In this document: positions 5,994-6,500 of the stretch, one piece after another
How positions within the stretch are numbered: the first letter of the stretch is position 1
Layout: every line of letters starts with the position of its first letter
Source of the DNA: Promethearchaeota archaeon
GTDB lineage: Archaea; Asgardarchaeota; Lokiarchaeia; Sigynarchaeales; SOKP01
Direction: 5' to 3'
Assembly: GCA_030608765.1 (NCBI GenBank)
Contig: JAUWDN010000066.1
Span: 1-6,500, forward strand
DNA length: 6,500 bases
The notes under the pieces: generated by a model
Databases searched by the model: none
The model's input: only the letters and a program-made list of their open reading frames with translations
Told to the model about the DNA's origin: nothing
Made by a program: the position numbers and the translations under genes

Positions 5994-6004
5994 CTTATAA
6001 ATTT
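5994..6004 (-). promoter_or_regulatory. TATA box giving a leaderless GYD-Lin0512-tag mRNA
   Basis: The minus strand reads AAATTTATAAG, centred about 28 bases from the ATG at 5971. Archaeal TATA boxes are centred about 26-28 bases before transcription start, so the mRNA would begin at or within a base or two of the ATG. This agrees with the lack of a Shine-Dalgarno site. Confidence 0.5.
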
Positions 6005-6040
6005 CTTCTTAAAATTTTATATTTAATGCTTTAAAATAAT

Positions 6041-6050
6041 ATTTAATAAA
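6041..6050 (+). promoter_or_regulatory. TATA-like box for the reductive-dehalogenase-like gene
   Basis: ATTTAATAAA is centred about 45 bases before the ATG at 6091. A start near 6073 would give an 18-base leader that just includes the AGAGG ribosome site (6076-6080). Another TATA-like stretch (TTTAAAATAAT, from 6030) is a possible alternative. Confidence 0.35.
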
Positions 6051-6090
6051 CTAAACTCTTCTTAAGAAATTACAAAGAGGAAGAATTGAG

Positions 6091-6500
6091 ATGCAAACGA
6101 AAAAAGATATTCCTTACGAAATTGACGAAGATTCCTACAAACGTTTCGAACAGAAGTATAACATGCTCTATAGGAGATTGTGGGATAAATCACTACCTAC
6201 TTATGGGAAAATGTTTGAGTATAATATAGATAACCATATTAACTCGGGTGAGGAGGGATATTCTAGGATTGATTTTGCGTTGGTTGCTGCGGGATGGACT
6301 GTTTATGAAAAGTTTTCATACGCTTTCAGTTGGAATAGAGAAGAATTAATGGAATTAGGCTACGGTGTAGATTGGATGAGAGAAAAATATCCTATAAAGG
6401 ATTTAAAGAATTTTACTGAAAAGACGAAAAAGGCAGCTAAATTTTATGGGGCATCTCTCGTTGGTATTGCAGATGTTAACGAGAGGTGGATTTATAAAAC
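6091..6500 (+). CDS. Reductive-dehalogenase-like (RdhA) protein, N-terminal part, 3' partial
   Basis: The frame stays open from the ATG at 6091 to the window end, giving 136 residues of a larger protein. RdhA proteins are corrinoid and [4Fe-4S] enzymes that remove halogens reductively. The visible part matches the family's N-terminal catalytic-domain region: an opening IDEDSYKRFEQKYNMLYRRLWD (11-32), a middle block with SRIDFALVAAGWTVYEKF (58-75), and the signature KKAAKFYGASLVGIADVNERWIY (113-135), which resembles the RdhA 'AA.lfGA.lVGia.l..rW.Y' consensus. The corrinoid-binding part and the two C-terminal ferredoxin-like cysteine clusters lie beyond the window. There is no twin-arginine leader and no room for one: the domain begins within about 11 residues. 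That argues for a cytosolic form. AGAGGA at 6076-6081 is a good ribosome site 10 bases upstream. A relative such as an epoxyqueuosine-reductase-like protein is the main alternative. Confidence 0.75.
   Translation, partial: MQTKKDIPYEIDEDSYKRFEQKYNMLYRRLWDKSLPTYGKMFEYNIDNHINSGEEGYSRIDFALVAAGWTVYEKFSYAFSWNREELMELGYGVDWMREKYPIKDLKNFTEKTKKAAKFYGASLVGIADVNERWIYK

Overview
The window looks like chromosomal DNA from an AT-rich archaeon, most probably an Asgard archaeon of the Lokiarchaeia type. No marker gene proves this. The reasons are a Ras/Rab-like small GTPase whose switch II motif reads WDFGGEER and whose G4 motif reads GGKAD, an N-terminal piece of a reductive-dehalogenase-like protein without an export signal, a winged-helix regulator of archaeal appearance, and archaeal-style promoters (TATA-like boxes, one placed for a leaderless mRNA) with T-tract terminators. 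No rRNA, tRNA, CRISPR array, insertion sequence or integrase gene is visible.

Layout, left to right. Positions 1-1408 (+) hold most of an AMP-forming acyl-CoA ligase, cut at its N-terminus by the window edge, followed by a T-rich terminator. An AT-rich gap of about 215 bases with a palindromic operator candidate leads to a winged-helix DNA-binding protein at 1624-2502 (+). Convergent to it, behind a small hairpin, is the small GTPase at 2567-3091 (-). A 285-base divergent promoter region separates the GTPase from a cytosolic glycoside-hydrolase-like TIM-barrel protein at 3377-4678 (+). Its stop lies only 2 bases from the stop of a convergent three-gene minus-strand cluster. Read 5' to 3', the cluster is a GYD-domain protein (5971-5678), a Lin0512-family protein (5659-5291) and 3-methyladenine DNA glycosylase I (Tag, 5250-4681). 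A second divergent promoter region leads to the reductive-dehalogenase-like gene starting at 6091 (+), which runs off the right edge.

How the genes may fit together. The acyl-CoA ligase (lipid or acid activation) may be linked to the regulator behind it, but a terminator lies between them, so they are probably transcribed separately. The GYD-Lin0512-Tag set has gaps of 18 and 40 bases and is the only likely operon. It joins two poorly understood small proteins to a base-excision repair enzyme, which is the least expected association here. The GTPase belongs to the expanded set of eukaryote-like GTPases of Asgard archaea. The dehalogenase-like protein suggests handling of organohalides or another corrinoid/iron-sulfur reductive reaction, but its catalytic part is outside the window. 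I see no clear-cut new defence system or mobile system. The observations most worth following are the altered GTPase motifs, the Tag cluster, the cytosolic dehalogenase-like gene and the cysteine-clustered glycosidase-like protein.
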